Of a stretch of DNA of 53,229 nt, positions 34,004 through 41,780 are shown piece after piece. Both the position numbers and the translations under genes were made by a program. The notes beneath the pieces are model-generated. The model made no database searches and was not told where the DNA came from. It saw nothing but the letters and a program-made list of their open reading frames with translations. How positions within the stretch are numbered: the first letter of the stretch is position 1; each line of letters begins with the position of its first letter. The stretch is from the IMG/VR virus record IMGVR_UViG_3300009502_000065, positions 1 through 53,229 of that record. One strand, given 5' to 3'. This DNA comes from a virus.

Positions 34004-35122
34004 ATGGATAAGAAGAGTATAATAGATTTATCAAATAAGATTCATAATTTTTATTATGATTATGCCAAAGTTGAGGATTCTGGTAAAATGAATAAAATAA
34101 AAATTATATGTCCTATTCATGGTGAATTTGAACAGAGATTGGATGTTCACCTTAAAGGATCTGGATGCATAAAATGTGGAATAAATAGTAGAAAAAATAA
34201 TATATTTGAGTTAATAAGTAAATTTAATGTAGTACACAACAATAAATATGATTATTCTTTGACTTACTATGTTAATAATAAAAGTAAAATAAAAATTATA
34301 TGTCCTATTCATGGTGAATTTGAGCAATCTACATCAAAACATTTATTCGGCTCTGGTTGCAAAAAATGCTCAGTGGATAATTCTAAAAAAAATAGAACTA
34401 AATCGAAAGATCAATTTATAAAAGAATCAAACAAAAGGCATAATAATAAATATGATTATAGTCTGGTTAATTATGAAAACAATTATAAAAAAATTAAAAT
34501 TATTTGTCCTGATCATGGTGTTTTTGAACAAATTCCAAATAATCATTTATCTGGATCAGGTTGTTTTAAATGTTTTCATATTTATATTAATAATTTTAAT
34601 ACTTTAGATATATTAGAAATTTTTGATAATTTTAATAATGTACATGGTGATAAATATGATTATTCTTTGGTAGATTATGTGAATGGTGATATAAAAATTA
34701 AAATTATCTGCGAGGTTCATGGTATATTCGAGCAGACCCCAAATAGTCATAAAAATGGTTCTGGCTGTCCTCATTGTGCTAATATAAAAAATAGGTTAAA
34801 ATATATTGATATTTTGAAAAGTAGATTTGAATCCAATATACAAATAACTCCAAATTTTAATAAATCTGCTTGTGCCATATTTGATAATATTATGAAAGAT
34901 AATAATTCATATATTCAACACGCTATGAATGATGGTGAATTTTTTATTAAGGAATTAGGATATTGGTTGGATGGTTATGATAAAGTTAATAATATTGTAT
35001 ATGAATTTGACGAAAAATATCACTTTAAAAAAGGAGTATTATCACCAAAAGATATAATACGACAGATGGAAATAGAAAATTTATTAAAATGCAATTTTAT
35101 CAGAATAAAAAATAATAATTAA
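34004..35122 (+). CDS. DUF723-type zinc-ribbon putative homing endonuclease
   Basis: A 372-residue protein. Four repeats of about 55 residues carry KYDYSLxxYVN, KIKIICPIHGEFEQ and GSGCxKC, the DUF723 zinc-ribbon pattern. The C-terminal 90 residues contain ELGYWLDGYDKVNNIVYEFDEKYHF, consistent with a Vsr-like nuclease with acids and His. The start is placed at 34004 after TTTGATATATATAATA; an upstream TTG at 33989 falls within that box. It is related in design to the 24384 protein. It precedes the glycosyltransferase gene by 3 bases and could be a recent insertion there. Confidence 0.72.
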   Translation: MDKKSIIDLSNKIHNFYYDYAKVEDSGKMNKIKIICPIHGEFEQRLDVHLKGSGCIKCGINSRKNNIFELISKFNVVHNNKYDYSLTYYVNNKSKIKIICPIHGEFEQSTSKHLFGSGCKKCSVDNSKKNRTKSKDQFIKESNKRHNNKYDYSLVNYENNYKKIKIICPDHGVFEQIPNNHLSGSGCFKCFHIYINNFNTLDILEIFDNFNNVHGDKYDYSLVDYVNGDIKIKIICEVHGIFEQTPNSHKNGSGCPHCANIKNRLKYIDILKSRFESNIQITPNFNKSACAIFDNIMKDNNSYIQHAMNDGEFFIKELGYWLDGYDKVNNIVYEFDEKYHFKKGVLSPKDIIRQMEIENLLKCNFIRIKNNN

Positions 35123-35125
35123 AAA

Positions 35126-35764
35126 ATGAAAAATCCGTTTGATTATTTTGAGGAAATTTGGGTTATTAATCTGGATTCCAGAACAGATCGTTGGCAACAC
35201 GCACAAGAGGAATTTAAGAAAGCTGGAATTTTAGATAAAGTTCAAAGATTTTCTGCAATTAGGGAAGACGATGGTAGAGTTGGTGTTATAAAATCAAACC
35301 TGGCTATTGTAAAAATGGCAAAACAAAAAAAATTAAAAAATGTCTTAGTTTTTGAAGATGATTTTGAATTTATTGTTGATGATCCTCAAAAGGTACTACA
35401 GACATCTATTGATCAAGCAAAAGGAATAAATTGGCACCTATTTTATTTAGGCGCAAATACACATGAAAAACTAATTAAATTTAAGCCAAATTTAATAGCA
35501 TTAAGAAACGCATTTGCAGTTCATTCTATGGCATATAGTAGCCTTGTATATGATTCTTTTATAAATAAGTATGAAGGAATTAAATCTATAAGAACTTTTG
35601 ATGATATACTTGATGTTTATTTAGCCAAAAATATTCAAACAAAAGGTGTTTGTCTTATGGTTAATCCTATGATGACTACACAAATGAATTCTTTTTCTGA
35701 TATTGAAAAAAGAATAGTAGATTACTCTTTCATTGAAGAAAGATATAAAAACAATATAAAATAA
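35126..35764 (+). CDS. GT25-like glycosyltransferase
   Basis: A 212-residue protein with the glycosyltransferase family 25 layout. WVINLDSRTDRW (12-23) is at the N-terminus, followed by GRVGVIKSNLAIVKMAK and the metal/nucleotide-sugar site VLVFEDDFEF (74-83, EDD 77-79). This family often adds sugars to lipopolysaccharide or proteins. With the HldE-type kinase at 43723 it hints at phage-directed surface or virion glycosylation (inference). It overlaps the next start by one base (TAATG), linking it to the fractured ATPase. Confidence 0.8.
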   Translation: MKNPFDYFEEIWVINLDSRTDRWQHAQEEFKKAGILDKVQRFSAIREDDGRVGVIKSNLAIVKMAKQKKLKNVLVFEDDFEFIVDDPQKVLQTSIDQAKGINWHLFYLGANTHEKLIKFKPNLIALRNAFAVHSMAYSSLVYDSFINKYEGIKSIRTFDDILDVYLAKNIQTKGVCLMVNPMMTTQMNSFSDIEKRIVDYSFIEERYKNNIK

Positions 35765-36498
35765 TGACTGACAAAACACTAAAAACACCATTTGTAATTT
35801 CTGATCAAACATTAGATAGAAGAGAAGATATATATGCTTTTTCTGAGTTTGGTAAAATTGTAAATAGATACGTATTAAATGATCAAATATTCTCCGTCGA
35901 TTTTTGGAAATATTTGAAAGACAATTATGTTATAAAGCCTGAAAACACTATAGTATATTGTGATCTTCGCTCAGATGTTAAAAATAGAATGGAAAAAAGC
36001 TACAAATATATTGTTAAAGTTGATAAGCCATTTAAAATGATATTTCAATTTTATGATGAAGAAAAAGTTGTAGATGATAAAATATACGAAACTGAAATTG
36101 AACAAAAAAATAAAATTTCAGAGTTAATGATTCATTTTGACTTTGATGCAATTGATCATGTTGAAAAATTTGTTGAAGATGTTAAGAAAATTATGTATCA
36201 ACCTGCAGTTAATAAAACATTTTTCATTATTTCTTCATCTTCAATGGGTTATGAATTAAGAGCAGCAAATATTAAAGAATTTGACGTACAATTAGATTTG
36301 AATTATGGTGAGTCATTTGTTGAAAAATATGCTGATATAGTTAATAAATTGAGAAATTTCAAACATGGATTATTTTTATTTCATGGAGAAACTGGTTGTG
36401 GGAAATGTGTGGACGAATCTACTATTGTTACGTTACGAAATAAAACTACTGGCGAAATAGAAAATATAAATATTTCAGATTTTGAAAAAATAATATGA
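35764..36498 (+). CDS. AAA+ ATPase N-terminal part fused to N-intein fragment
   Basis: A 244-residue protein. Residues 1-214 are the N-extein, ending exactly in the Walker A segment FHGETGCGK. Residue 215 is Cys, starting CVDESTIVTLRNKTTGEIEN, a typical intein block A with catalytic Cys1. The frame stops 30 residues into the intein at ISDFEKII. The rest of the ATPase (TTLIRKL...) is in the gene at 37518 after a C-intein. The product should therefore be useful only after protein trans-splicing. The ATPase resembles BCS1/FtsH-type AAA proteins; its phage role is unknown. Confidence 0.85.
   Translation: MTDKTLKTPFVISDQTLDRREDIYAFSEFGKIVNRYVLNDQIFSVDFWKYLKDNYVIKPENTIVYCDLRSDVKNRMEKSYKYIVKVDKPFKMIFQFYDEEKVVDDKIYETEIEQKNKISELMIHFDFDAIDHVEKFVEDVKKIMYQPAVNKTFFIISSSSMGYELRAANIKEFDVQLDLNYGESFVEKYADIVNKLRNFKHGLFLFHGETGCGKCVDESTIVTLRNKTTGEIENINISDFEKII
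36406..36495 (+). other. N-intein fragment (about 30 residues)
   Basis: Begins at Cys (TGT, 36406-36408) directly after the Walker A Lys codon and covers only block A before the stop. An N-intein this short is of the atypical split kind known from AceL-TerL and similar phage metagenome inteins; canonical split points leave about 80-100 residues. Confidence 0.82.
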
Positions 36499-36555
36499 TG
36501 TTTTGCCTGTTCCACTCATAATATTTTTATATATAGAACAAAAGAATAATTAATT

Positions 36556-37536
36556 ATGAGTTTTTATGATATTGAACATTGGATAAAAAAAGGTTTGAGT
36601 GAAAATGATGCTAAGGAAAAAATAAAAGAAATAAAAGAGAAAAATAATAGATTTCGTGTTGAATTTTGGTTAAGGAAAGGATTTACTGAGATTGAATCTA
36701 AAGAAAAAATAAGTGAGATACAAAAAAATAATGCGTCAAAGGTTAATCATAAAACAAAGCCTCAAACAACTAGAATAGATTATTGGATAAGTAAAGGTTA
36801 TTCTCTTGAAGAATCTAAAATAAAATTAAAAGAGAGACAAACTACATTTACATTAGATAAATGTATATTTAAATATGGAGAAATAGAAGGACAAAAAATA
36901 TTTAGAAATAGGCAAGAAAAATGGCAAGAGACTTTAAATAAAAATAATGATAAAATTGAACTTAATAAAAAACGTGGTCTATCCAAAGAAAAGTTTATTG
37001 AAAAGCATGGTCTAGAGATGTTTAATAAGAGTGTTGAATTAAAAAAATTTGGAAGTAGTAAAGAAGGTTTGATAGAAAATTATGGTTTAGATTTTTATAA
37101 TAAGAGAATAAATAAAACAAAAATTGTATTAAAAAACAGAGGATTTAATAAATATTCAAAAATATCATTAGAATTGTTTTTAGAAATAGAAAAAAATATA
37201 GATTTAGATTGTTTTTACGGTAAAAATGAAAAAATAATACAATTTTATGCTGATGAAAAATATTTTTGCTTCTATGCTGACTTTATGTGTGAAAATAAAA
37301 TTATAGAATTTTATGGTGATTATTTTCATGGTAATCCAGAGGTGTATAATAAAGATAAAATAATTGGTAGTAAATATAAACATTTTTCTGCTGAAGATGC
37401 TTGGAAAAAAGATTCTGATAGAATAAACTTAATTAAAAATCAAGGATATGATATATTAATAATATGGGAAAATGATTATAAAAAAGATAAAGAAAAAATA
37501 AAAAATAAATGTGTAGAATGGATAAAAAATTTATAA
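36556..37536 (+). CDS. Freestanding Vsr-like homing endonuclease inside the split-intein locus
   Basis: A 326-residue protein. Three N-terminal repeats of about 35 residues (IEHWIKKGLSENDAKEKIKE; EFWLRKGFTEIESKEKISE; DYWISKGYSLEESKIKLKE) and two later GLSKEKFIEKHG/GSSKEGLIENYG units look like DNA-binding modules. The C-terminal nuclease region has FYADFMCENKIIEFYGDYFHGN, then DRINLIKNQGYDILIIWENDY, the Vsr-like pattern of endonucleases reported with fractured, split-intein genes. It has its own TTTTTATATATAG box and overlaps the C-intein gene by 19 bases. Confidence 0.82.
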   Translation: MSFYDIEHWIKKGLSENDAKEKIKEIKEKNNRFRVEFWLRKGFTEIESKEKISEIQKNNASKVNHKTKPQTTRIDYWISKGYSLEESKIKLKERQTTFTLDKCIFKYGEIEGQKIFRNRQEKWQETLNKNNDKIELNKKRGLSKEKFIEKHGLEMFNKSVELKKFGSSKEGLIENYGLDFYNKRINKTKIVLKNRGFNKYSKISLELFLEIEKNIDLDCFYGKNEKIIQFYADEKYFCFYADFMCENKIIEFYGDYFHGNPEVYNKDKIIGSKYKHFSAEDAWKKDSDRINLIKNQGYDILIIWENDYKKDKEKIKNKCVEWIKNL

Positions 37537-37862
37537 GTTCGAAAAATATTTCAAATTATGAAATATTAACAGAAGATGGATTTAAAGATGTTATAGCATT
37601 ACATAAAACTATACCTTATGATATGTATAATTTAGTTCTTGAAAGTAAAGAGTTAAAATGTGCAGATTTTCATATTGTTTTTTTAGAAACTGGTGAAGAA
37701 ATTTTTGTTAAAGATTTGATTAAAGGTAATAAAATAAAAACTGTTGATGGTGTAGAGGAAGTTTTGGATGTTATAAATTGTGGTTATGAAAAAGAAATGT
37801 ATGATTTTGAACTTGGTGGTGATAATTTTAAATATTACACCAATGGAATTTTAAGCCATAAT
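37518..37862 (+). other. C-intein fragment (about 115 residues)
   Basis: Ends at His-Asn (CAT AAT, 37857-37862) before ACC ACA (Thr-Thr). Contains the block B His in ADFH and blocks F and G. Together with 36406-36495 it is a complete mini-intein of about 145 residues. Confidence 0.82.
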
Positions 37863-38369
37863 ACCACATTAATTAGAAAATTGGTTTCTGAATTAGCTGA
37901 AGATAAAACTATTATTTATGTTCCATCATATTTTATGGCTGATATTGCTAATCCAGAATTAATTTCATTTATTTCTAAATTTAGAAATTCTGTTCTCTTA
38001 TTAGAAGATGCTGAGAGTATTTTAACTGCACCACAAGATGAAAGAACACAAGCTGTCACAAATATATTAAATATTAGTGACGGATTATTGAATGATCATA
38101 TGGATATGCAAATAATTGCAACATTTAATACTGGCAAAAAGAATGTAATTGATGATGCTTTATTACGAAAAGGTAGATTGATGGTTGATTATAAATTTAA
38201 GAAACTTACTGCAAAACAAGCAACTAAACTATCTAAACATATTGGTCAGAATAAAGAATATACTGAGCCTAAATCTCTAGCTGAAATTTATGAGGAAAAA
38301 AATAGTGGTAAACAATTGGTAGATAATGATGTAAATACACAAAAAATAGGATTTCAATTTACAAAATAA
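37518..38369 (+). CDS. C-intein fragment fused to AAA+ ATPase C-terminal part
   Basis: A 283-residue protein from ATG 37518 (37509 is an alternative). Residues 1-115 are the C-intein: NYEILTEDGFKDVIALHK, a block B-like KCADFHIVF and block F/G MYDFELGG...YYTNGILSHN. The terminal Asn is followed by Thr as the +1 nucleophile. The C-extein TTLIRKLVSELAEDK completes the Walker A motif. It carries Walker B VLLLEDAESIL, sensor IIATFNTGKKN and DDALLRKGR. Splicing would yield a 382-residue AAA+ protein from residues 1-214 plus 168. No promoter is seen, so translation probably relies on the overlapping endonuclease gene. Confidence 0.85.
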   Translation: MDKKFISSKNISNYEILTEDGFKDVIALHKTIPYDMYNLVLESKELKCADFHIVFLETGEEIFVKDLIKGNKIKTVDGVEEVLDVINCGYEKEMYDFELGGDNFKYYTNGILSHNTTLIRKLVSELAEDKTIIYVPSYFMADIANPELISFISKFRNSVLLLEDAESILTAPQDERTQAVTNILNISDGLLNDHMDMQIIATFNTGKKNVIDDALLRKGRLMVDYKFKKLTAKQATKLSKHIGQNKEYTEPKSLAEIYEEKNSGKQLVDNDVNTQKIGFQFTK

Positions 38370-38379
38370 TCTAATTTCT

Positions 38380-38414
38380 AAAAAAAAGAACTGAAAATTT
38401 CAGTTCTTTTTTTT
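38380..38414. terminator. Intrinsic terminator after the ATPase locus
   Basis: GAACTGA (38388-38394) pairs with TCAGTTC (38400-38406) and is extended by eight A-T pairs; T-runs on both strands. Confidence 0.85.
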
Positions 38415-38502
38415 AGAAAAGGTTTTTTTAATTTTGTAGGACTTTTAACTACAAAAGAATTAGACGCATGACTACAAAGATATATTAGTTTAATCACACG
38501 AA

Positions 38503-38531
38503 AATAGATATAATAATATTATATATCTATT
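38503..38531. promoter_or_regulatory. Inverted repeat abutting the start of the exported protein gene
   Basis: AATAGATATA (38503-38512) and TATATCTATT (38522-38531) are perfect 10-base arms with a 9-base spacer. The right arm ends exactly at the ATG (38532) and contains the TATATA box. It could be an operator, or hide the start in mRNA. Confidence 0.4.
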
Positions 38532-38774
38532 ATGAAAGAATTTTTATTTATGTTTCTTATTTTTGTTGCTAACATTAATTGCTTCTCTCAAAGTACAGCA
38601 TATGCTAATATTTTTGTGACAATTGTAGAAGCACCAATACAAATTAAAATAACTTCTGATAGTACTGTAGTTAGAAAAGATATTTATATGGCAAGTATGA
38701 CATCAAAAATGGATACCACATATGTAAATAGAAGGAAAATTGTATTAAATGCTAAATTGATTAATTATAATTAA
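38532..38774 (+). CDS. Small exported protein with signal peptide
   Basis: An 80-residue protein. MKEFLFMFLIFVANINCFSQ is a signal peptide with a basic start, a hydrophobic core and a FSQ-S end typical of Bacteroidota. The mature part (STAYANIFVTIVEAPIQIKITSDSTVV) recalls the start of DUF4402-type secreted proteins, which share AxAxxxxxIxxPIxI. It is probably secreted to the host periplasm or envelope, perhaps for superinfection exclusion or lysis timing; no activity can be read. It lies alone between a terminator and a convergent gene. Confidence 0.6.
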   Translation: MKEFLFMFLIFVANINCFSQSTAYANIFVTIVEAPIQIKITSDSTVVRKDIYMASMTSKMDTTYVNRRKIVLNAKLINYN

Positions 38775-38777
38775 TAA

Positions 38778-39755
38778 TTATTTCTTGTTTAATTCCACAA
38801 TATTTTTAAATTCTTGTAAAATTCGTGTCTTATTTTCAGATGGTGAATGGTTTATATAATCAATTACCATTTCATTTAATGATAGTGAAGATTCATTTAA
38901 GTCTAGAATGTCTTCTTTATCTTTTAATATTTCATTATCAATATAACTCACATTAGCAATATCATGTTCAGATATTAGCATTTCTATTTTTAATTTGTTG
39001 TCAACTAATAGTTTTTTATTTATATTCAAACTAATGTAATTATTGATAAATGTTTCAACAGGAATATTTAGGTCTGACTCTGTTTCAATGTTTATCTTTT
39101 TGAAGTTCGGACTTAGTTTATTTTGAACAAATTTATCTTTATTCTCATAAACATCTAGAATAATAAATCCTTTTTTATCATCACCTTCAGTGTTGTATGG
39201 ACCAGCTAAATTTTTGATATTTGCAGTTACACCGTTTTTATCATAGAATCCATTATAACATTTTTTGTACATTTTTAGCTTGTTTACTATAATGTCTCTT
39301 TTTGGTGAGTTTACATAATCAAAGTTAAAGAAACAATAGTCAGATTCAAATTTATCAAGATCCTCAATTTGTGTATTTCTTGGAAGTGCAACAAAACTTT
39401 CATCCAATAAAATTTCTATTCTTTTAGGTTCTTTTATAATTTCAATATTGTCTATATTTTTAAGGATATTTAATGATAGAGTGTCATTTTCTCCTTCTAT
39501 AATATATACTGGAAGTATTTTTGATATCTTTTCAAATAAGTCTTGAATGAATTTTAAGACTGTTAAATCAATTGTTTTTGTTTTGCATAGTAGATTACCT
39601 AAATGAATTAATATATCATTTGGTTGAGCGTTATTAGTCAAATAAGGCACAAATTCGTTGTAGAAATAGTAGTCCATGTTTTTCAACCATTCTTTTGAAG
39701 AAAGATTTTTTGATAGGTTTAAGTTTGTATTGCTTATGATGAATATTTTTGACAT
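38778..39755 (-). CDS. Mre11/SbcD (gp47-like) metallophosphatase fold with degenerate active site
   Basis: A 325-residue protein with the outline of phage gp47/SbcD nucleases: IFIISNTNLNLSKN, then NDILIHLGNLL, VYIIEGENDTL and NLAGPYNTEGDDKKGFIILDV. At each metal-binding motif the expected residues are changed. DxH reads N-T-N, GDxxD reads GNLL, and GNHD reads GEND. The catalytic His and most Asp are missing, so nuclease activity is unlikely. It may keep a structural or regulatory role with a gp46-like ATPase outside the window. It overlaps the upstream gene by 22 bases. Confidence 0.6.
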   Translation of the reverse strand: MSKIFIISNTNLNLSKNLSSKEWLKNMDYYFYNEFVPYLTNNAQPNDILIHLGNLLCKTKTIDLTVLKFIQDLFEKISKILPVYIIEGENDTLSLNILKNIDNIEIIKEPKRIEILLDESFVALPRNTQIEDLDKFESDYCFFNFDYVNSPKRDIIVNKLKMYKKCYNGFYDKNGVTANIKNLAGPYNTEGDDKKGFIILDVYENKDKFVQNKLSPNFKKINIETESDLNIPVETFINNYISLNINKKLLVDNKLKIEMLISEHDIANVSYIDNEILKDKEDILDLNESSLSLNEMVIDYINHSPSENKTRILQEFKNIVELNKK

Positions 39756-40021
39756 ATTTCGTTTAATTTTTTTAATTTTTCCACTCTTTCTTGTTTTTCC
39801 GTAATAAAATAATTTTTATATAAAGAGCCATTTGCGATATTTGTATTTCCATTATTATTTATTTCATCTTTAGATAAATAACATCTAATATTCCAATCAT
39901 CATATATGTAAAAATCATATGGTATATTAGACATTCGTACAAGATTATACCATTTACCAACAGTTAAACTTAATTGACCTCTTTTTACACATAAAACTTT
40001 ATCAAATTTCTGAATGTTCAT
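39734..40021 (-). CDS. Hypothetical 95-residue SH3-like protein
   Basis: Starts MNIQKFDKVLCVKRGQLSLTVGKWYNLV, a beta pattern like the small SH3/KOW-type proteins in this window, followed by IRCYLSKDEI and a helical end. It overlaps the gp47-like gene and the 51-residue gene upstream, so the minus-strand cluster 40309-38778 is one operon. Function unknown. Confidence 0.58.
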   Translation of the reverse strand: MNIQKFDKVLCVKRGQLSLTVGKWYNLVRMSNIPYDFYIYDDWNIRCYLSKDEINNNGNTNIANGSLYKNYFITEKQERVEKLKKLNEICQKYSS

Positions 40022-40157
40022 TGATTTTTTTCAATTTTTCTCTTCTCTCTTTTTTTTGTATTTCAATACATTGTTTTTTGTATATGTCAAGTATTTCTTT
40101 TTGAGATAAGCAATGATCATAATGAATAATTTCTGTTATGCCTTCAACATAATTCAT
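40002..40157 (-). CDS. Hypothetical 51-residue protein
   Basis: Short frame MNYVEGITEIIHYDHCLSQK... ending in a charged helix (KKERREKLKKINEHSEI). Its start overlaps the stop of the RHH gene (ATGA) and its end overlaps the next start by 20 bases, which supports translation as part of the operon. No family recognised. Confidence 0.5.
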   Translation of the reverse strand: MNYVEGITEIIHYDHCLSQKEILDIYKKQCIEIQKKERREKLKKINEHSEI

Positions 40158-40309
40158 TTTTTATCTTTTTCTTTCCTTATTAAGTGTTCAATATATTTTG
40201 ATTTTGAAACACCTTTTTCTTCTAATAATTTATCTAAAATTTCATCTAATTCTTTATTGATAGATAAAGAAATTGCCTTTTTATGGTTCTCAATTTTAGG
40301 TCTTCCCAT
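40154..40309 (-). CDS. Ribbon-helix-helix (Arc/CopG-like) DNA-binding protein
   Basis: A 51-residue protein, MGRPKIENHKKAISLSINKE followed by LDEILDKLLEEKGVSKSKYI and EHLIRKEK. The short beta strand with alternating residues (AISLSI), then two helices with GVSKSKYIE, is the RHH pattern of Arc, CopG and MetJ regulators. First gene of the minus-strand operon down to the gp47-like gene; it may repress its own or nearby promoters. It faces another RHH gene across 96 bases. Confidence 0.7.
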   Translation of the reverse strand: MGRPKIENHKKAISLSINKELDEILDKLLEEKGVSKSKYIEHLIRKEKDKK

Positions 40310-40348
40310 AGTTTTTTATTTTTATATAAAATATTTTAATATTTGTTT

Positions 40349-40387
40349 AAAAATAGAAAAATACGACTTTATTTTATTTATATATAC
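40349..40387 (+). repeat. 39-bp promoter repeat, copy 2
   Basis: Matches 29842-29880 with a single mismatch and also carries the GACTTT-N10-TATATAC promoter. Confidence 0.85.
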
Positions 40388-40391
40388 TATA
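40365..40391 (+). promoter_or_regulatory. GACTTT-N10-TATATACTATA promoter of RHH/GIY-YIG pair
   Basis: GACTTT at 40365, ten bases, TATATA at 40381, then CTATA. It is 15 bases before the ATG at 40406, which rules out the longer frame from 40343. Confidence 0.6.
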
Positions 40392-40405
40392 AAAAAGAAA
40401 TAAAA

Positions 40406-40567
40406 ATGCCAAAAATAAAAAAGACAAAGAAGAAAGTTGCCATTACTGTTGATCCTGATATTTATGAATTTTTAACAAATTTTGAAAATAAATCAAAGTA
40501 TGTTGAGTATTTAATATATAAAGATATTAAGGAATGTGGGTTATTAAAAAAAGAAATTATACTATGA
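40406..40567 (+). CDS. Ribbon-helix-helix protein coupled to GIY-YIG endonuclease
   Basis: A 53-residue protein: basic arm MPKIKKTKKK, beta strand VAITVD, then PDIYEFLTNFENKSKYVEYLIYKDIKECG, consistent with an RHH fold. It overlaps the GIY-YIG gene by 4 bases (ATGA) and shares its promoter. It may repress that promoter and so limit endonuclease expression (inference). Confidence 0.65.
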   Translation: MPKIKKTKKKVAITVDPDIYEFLTNFENKSKYVEYLIYKDIKECGLLKKEIIL

Positions 40568-41298
40568 TTCATTATGTTTATGCTTATTTAGATACAAGAA
40601 AGCCTGGTAAATATATTTATGATGATTTAGAATTTGAATATGAGCCATTCTATATTGGTCAAGGTAAAAAATATAGATGTTCAACTGGATTAAAAAATGG
40701 CTCTAAATACAAAGTTCATAAAGTTAATAAAATAATTAAGGATGGATTTTATCCTAAGATAATGAAATTGTATGAAAATCTAAATTTTGAAAATGCTATC
40801 AAGTTAGAGATTGAAATTATTTCAAAGATTGGTAGATGTGATTTACAAAATGGTCCTTTAGTAAATTTAACAAATGGCGGAGAAGGAAAGTTAAATTTTA
40901 AAATTACAGAAGAAACAAGATTAAAACAGAGATTGGCTAAACTCGGAAAATCACCATCCAATAAAGGTGTATCACCATCAAATGAAACTAAAGAAAAAAT
41001 ATCAAATTCGTTAAAAGGTGATAAGAATTTTAATTATGGTAAGCATTTTAGTGACGATCATAAAAAAAGACTTTCAGAATCAAATAAAACTCCACAAATT
41101 AAACCAGTCTATCAATATAATTTAGAAGATTATTTTATAAGAGAATATGATTCAATATTGTTAGCGTCAATAGATAATAAGATAAATAAATCCAGTATAG
41201 GTAAATGTTGTAGAGGTGTGGTTAATAAAGCTGGTGATTATAAATGGAAATTTAAAAATCCAAATGGTAATCATAGAAAAAATAATAATGAATTATGA
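40564..41298 (+). CDS. GIY-YIG freestanding homing endonuclease
   Basis: A 244-residue protein. N-terminal GIY-YIG variant (VYAYLDTRKPGKY...FYIGQGKKYRCS, with Glu in LEIEIISKIG). NUMOD3-type motifs follow (GKSPSNKGVSPSNETKEKIS; GKHFSDDHKKRLSES). The C-terminal NUMOD1-like segment is KPVYQYNLEDYFIREYDS...IGKCCRGVVNKAGDYKWKF. The ATG at 40564 is chosen, after the RHH stop overlap. Its end overlaps the GGCT gene by 4 bases. Confidence 0.87.
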   Translation: MIHYVYAYLDTRKPGKYIYDDLEFEYEPFYIGQGKKYRCSTGLKNGSKYKVHKVNKIIKDGFYPKIMKLYENLNFENAIKLEIEIISKIGRCDLQNGPLVNLTNGGEGKLNFKITEETRLKQRLAKLGKSPSNKGVSPSNETKEKISNSLKGDKNFNYGKHFSDDHKKRLSESNKTPQIKPVYQYNLEDYFIREYDSILLASIDNKINKSSIGKCCRGVVNKAGDYKWKFKNPNGNHRKNNNEL

Positions 41299-41753
41299 TA
41301 AATTACTTTGCGTATGGCTCTAACATTTCTTCATTTAGAATGTTAAACGAAAGAAATGTAAATTTTATAAGTAGAAAATTTGCAATATTAGAAAATTATA
41401 AATTACTATTTAATAAGGTTTCTAAAAAAAATTGTTATTTGGGATTTGCAAATGTTGTAGAATCTAATGGAGATGTTGTTGAAGGTGCAATATATGAATT
41501 AAGTGACTCTGATATTAATATAATTGATAAATTTGAGGGCGCAAATTCTAAACCAAGTCATTATTGTAGAAAAAATGTAGATGTTATTTGTGATGGTAAA
41601 ATAATTAATGCTATTGTTTATGTTGCTAATCCTGATATGATTAGAGAAAATATTAAGCCTGATAAAAGTTATTTAAATTATTTATTGGAAGGTAAAGATA
41701 TTTTTAGTGATAAATATTATAATGACTTAAAATCAACAAAAACATTGGATTGA
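41295..41753 (+). CDS. Gamma-glutamylcyclotransferase-like protein
   Basis: A 152-residue protein with the GGCT-like fold signature NYFAYGSNI (3-11), VEGAIYELSD and the catalytic Glu in IDKFEGA (Glu81). Family members release 5-oxoproline from gamma-glutamyl peptides or amines. The phage substrate is unknown; affecting glutathione or removing protein modifications are possibilities. It overlaps the GIY-YIG gene (ATGA), so it may depend on the mobile gene's promoter. Confidence 0.85.
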   Translation: MINYFAYGSNISSFRMLNERNVNFISRKFAILENYKLLFNKVSKKNCYLGFANVVESNGDVVEGAIYELSDSDINIIDKFEGANSKPSHYCRKNVDVICDGKIINAIVYVANPDMIRENIKPDKSYLNYLLEGKDIFSDKYYNDLKSTKTLD

Positions 41754-41780
41754 TTAATAAAATTTTTTATTTTTAATTTT

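Noticed and set aside
35126-35155. MKNPFDYFEE start of the glycosyltransferase as another capsid tag
   Set aside because: It runs directly into the first strand of the GT25 fold (IWVINLD) with no room for a cleavable tag.
40113-40403. A 96-residue plus-strand frame (MIIMNNFCYAFN...)
   Set aside because: The minus strand carries two better genes (an RHH protein and a 51-residue protein) linked by ATGA overlaps to the operon below.
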